Below are positions 5,640 through 6,272 of a stretch of DNA of 6,272 bases, in pieces; the first letter of the stretch is position 1, and each line of letters begins with the position of its first letter. The stretch comes from Planctomycetota bacterium (GTDB lineage: Bacteria; Planctomycetota; Planctomycetia; Pirellulales; Lacipirellulaceae), in contig JAADIN010000104.1 in NCBI GenBank assembly GCA_013151315.1, positions 1 through 6,272 of the forward strand, in the 5' to 3' direction. The notes under the pieces were generated by a model. It was not told the origin of the DNA, searched no databases, and saw nothing but the letters and a program-made list of their open reading frames with translations. The position numbers and the translations under genes were made by a program.

Positions 5640-6140
5640 TTAGTTTCCGGCGAGCATTCGTTGGGCCCGCTTGGGGTCGCGTCGGGGGCGATCGAGATCG
5701 TGGGATTCTTTGGTGATCTCGTGGGTTGCGGCGAGCAAGCGTCGGTAGACGCGAACTCGGGTGTTTGGGTCTTCGATTTCTCCGGCGATCATCTCGACCA
5801 ATTGACCGACGATGCTATCGAGCTCGTCGATGCGGATCGATCGGGCATCGTGTTTGGCGAAGCGGTCGGGATTGATGCGTTCGAGCAGCCATGCGGCGGC
5901 GCGCCAATTGGAAGAGGCGGCCTTGCGCAGGGTGCGCAGCGGTTCGAGTTGCGAGCTCAATTCGGCCTTGCGAAGGGTATCGTGAAAATCTTCGTTGCGA
6001 AGCGCTTCGCGTCGAATGGTTCTTGCCGAGCAACCGACGTAGCGCGCCGCGTCGGCGATGCCGCTTCCGGCGGCGAGGAGCGCAGCAATTTCGCGTCGTT
6101 TGAATTCGTCTAGCGCACGAGGGCGTCCCACGTTAGCCAT
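5640..6140 (-). CDS. Helix-turn-helix protein (homeodomain-like/terminase-small-subunit-like HTH), function unknown
   Basis: A 166-residue basic cytosolic protein. It opens MANVGRPRALDEF. An HTH of the Hin/homeodomain-like class follows at about residues 15-47: REIAALLAAGSGIADAARY, then the turn VGCS and the likely recognition helix ARTIRREALRN. The segment at residues 51-100 (DFHDTLRKAE, then SSNWRAAAWLLERINPDRF) is the kind seen next to the HTH in some phage terminase small subunits and related bacterial proteins. The C-terminal half is helical and charged, and the tail is Arg-rich (151-162). No phage genes are nearby, so a terminase role is unlikely; a DNA-binding regulator is the modest inference. 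ATG 6140 is preferred because AAGGTG precedes it by 6 nt; the frame stays open to 6194 without such a site. A strong inverted repeat lies in its leader. The secreted protein gene lies 144 bp downstream on the same strand. Confidence 0.75.
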   Translation of the reverse strand: MANVGRPRALDEFKRREIAALLAAGSGIADAARYVGCSARTIRREALRNEDFHDTLRKAELSSQLEPLRTLRKAASSNWRAAAWLLERINPDRFAKHDARSIRIDELDSIVGQLVEMIAGEIEDPNTRVRVYRRLLAATHEITKESHDLDRPRRDPKRAQRMLAGN

Positions 6141-6146
6141 AAAAAA

Positions 6147-6152
6147 CACCTT
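6147..6152 (-). promoter_or_regulatory. Shine-Dalgarno site fixing the start of the HTH gene
   Basis: AAGGTG on the minus strand, followed by a T6 spacer and ATG 6140. It supports the 166-residue protein over the 184-residue open frame. Confidence 0.55.
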
Positions 6153-6173
6153 GGGAGGATTGAGAGCCGACAG

Positions 6174-6213
6174 CCGTGCTGCGACGCAGCACACGGAATC
6201 GCCTGTGGCACGG
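6174..6213. promoter_or_regulatory. Nested inverted repeats in the HTH gene leader
   Basis: GTGCTGCG (6176-6183), A, then CGCAGCAC (6185-6192) is a perfect 17-bp palindrome. CCGTGC (6174-6179) can pair instead with GCACGG (6208-6213), and CCGTG (6174-6178) with CACGG (6192-6196), so alternative structures compete. It lies 36-73 bp upstream of the HTH start. It could be an operator for the HTH protein itself, a leader RNA switch, or a dispersed palindromic repeat; the sequence does not decide. Confidence 0.45.
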
Positions 6214-6217
6214 TTCG

Positions 6218-6247
6218 ACTCTAGCGAAGAGCGTGGCCTAATTTCAA
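6218..6247 (-). promoter_or_regulatory. Candidate promoter of the HTH gene
   Basis: On the minus strand, TTGAAA (6242-6247; 5/6 match to the -35 consensus) and TAGAGT (6218-6223; 4/6 to the -10) are 18 bp apart. Transcription would begin just before the inverted repeats and include them in the leader. Planctomycete promoters are poorly defined, so this is tentative. Confidence 0.3.
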
Positions 6248-6272
6248 CGAGAAAATTGTGCGAGGGCAGGTA

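Noticed and set aside
1..6272. A coherent novel system (defence, BGC, mobile island)
   Set aside because: The genes are mostly housekeeping or lineage-specific singles on alternating strands with no shared operon, effector pair or mobility gene; I could not support a system-level claim.

Overview
The window looks like ordinary chromosomal DNA from a planctomycete, most likely of the Pirellulales type. This rests on recall of family character, not on a search. The pointers are a lysine-rich histone-tail-like protein, a small tyrosine-rich secreted protein, a lineage-style HTH protein beginning with a GRPR motif, a Mrp ATPase carrying a MIP18/DUF59 domain, GTG and TTG starts, sparse Shine-Dalgarno sites, and loose gene packing with palindromic intergenic DNA.

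Layout from left to right. A site-2-type membrane metalloprotease (1-762, +) is followed after 90 bp by an SGNH-hydrolase-like protein (853-1671, +). An AT-rich 380 bp gap with T8 and A6 tracts leads to an 84-residue protein that is about 70% Lys+Arg (2052-2306, +). That gene ends in a clear Rho-independent terminator (2355-2389). A palindromic element of about 85 bp (2510-2594) sits just past the 3' end of a Mrp/NBP35 Fe-S carrier ATPase on the minus strand (2607-3701). Divergent from mrp is an M20 (ArgE/DapE-like) amidohydrolase (3888-5154, +). It has all its metal ligands but is split by an apparent +1 frameshift near 4660-4678, and it carries an 18-bp in-frame tandem duplication. Converging on it are two minus-strand genes: a small secreted Tyr/Trp/His-rich protein (5166-5495) and, upstream of that, an HTH protein (5640-6140) whose leader holds a strong inverted repeat.

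The genes do not form an obvious pathway or operon. Strand switches, gaps and separate ribosome-binding sites suggest mostly independent units. I see no defence system, CRISPR array, transposase, RNA gene or biosynthetic cluster. The points most worth a second look are the histone-like protein, the uncharacterised secreted protein, the one-cysteine Mrp, the damaged and repeat-expanded M20 gene, and the palindromic repeats.
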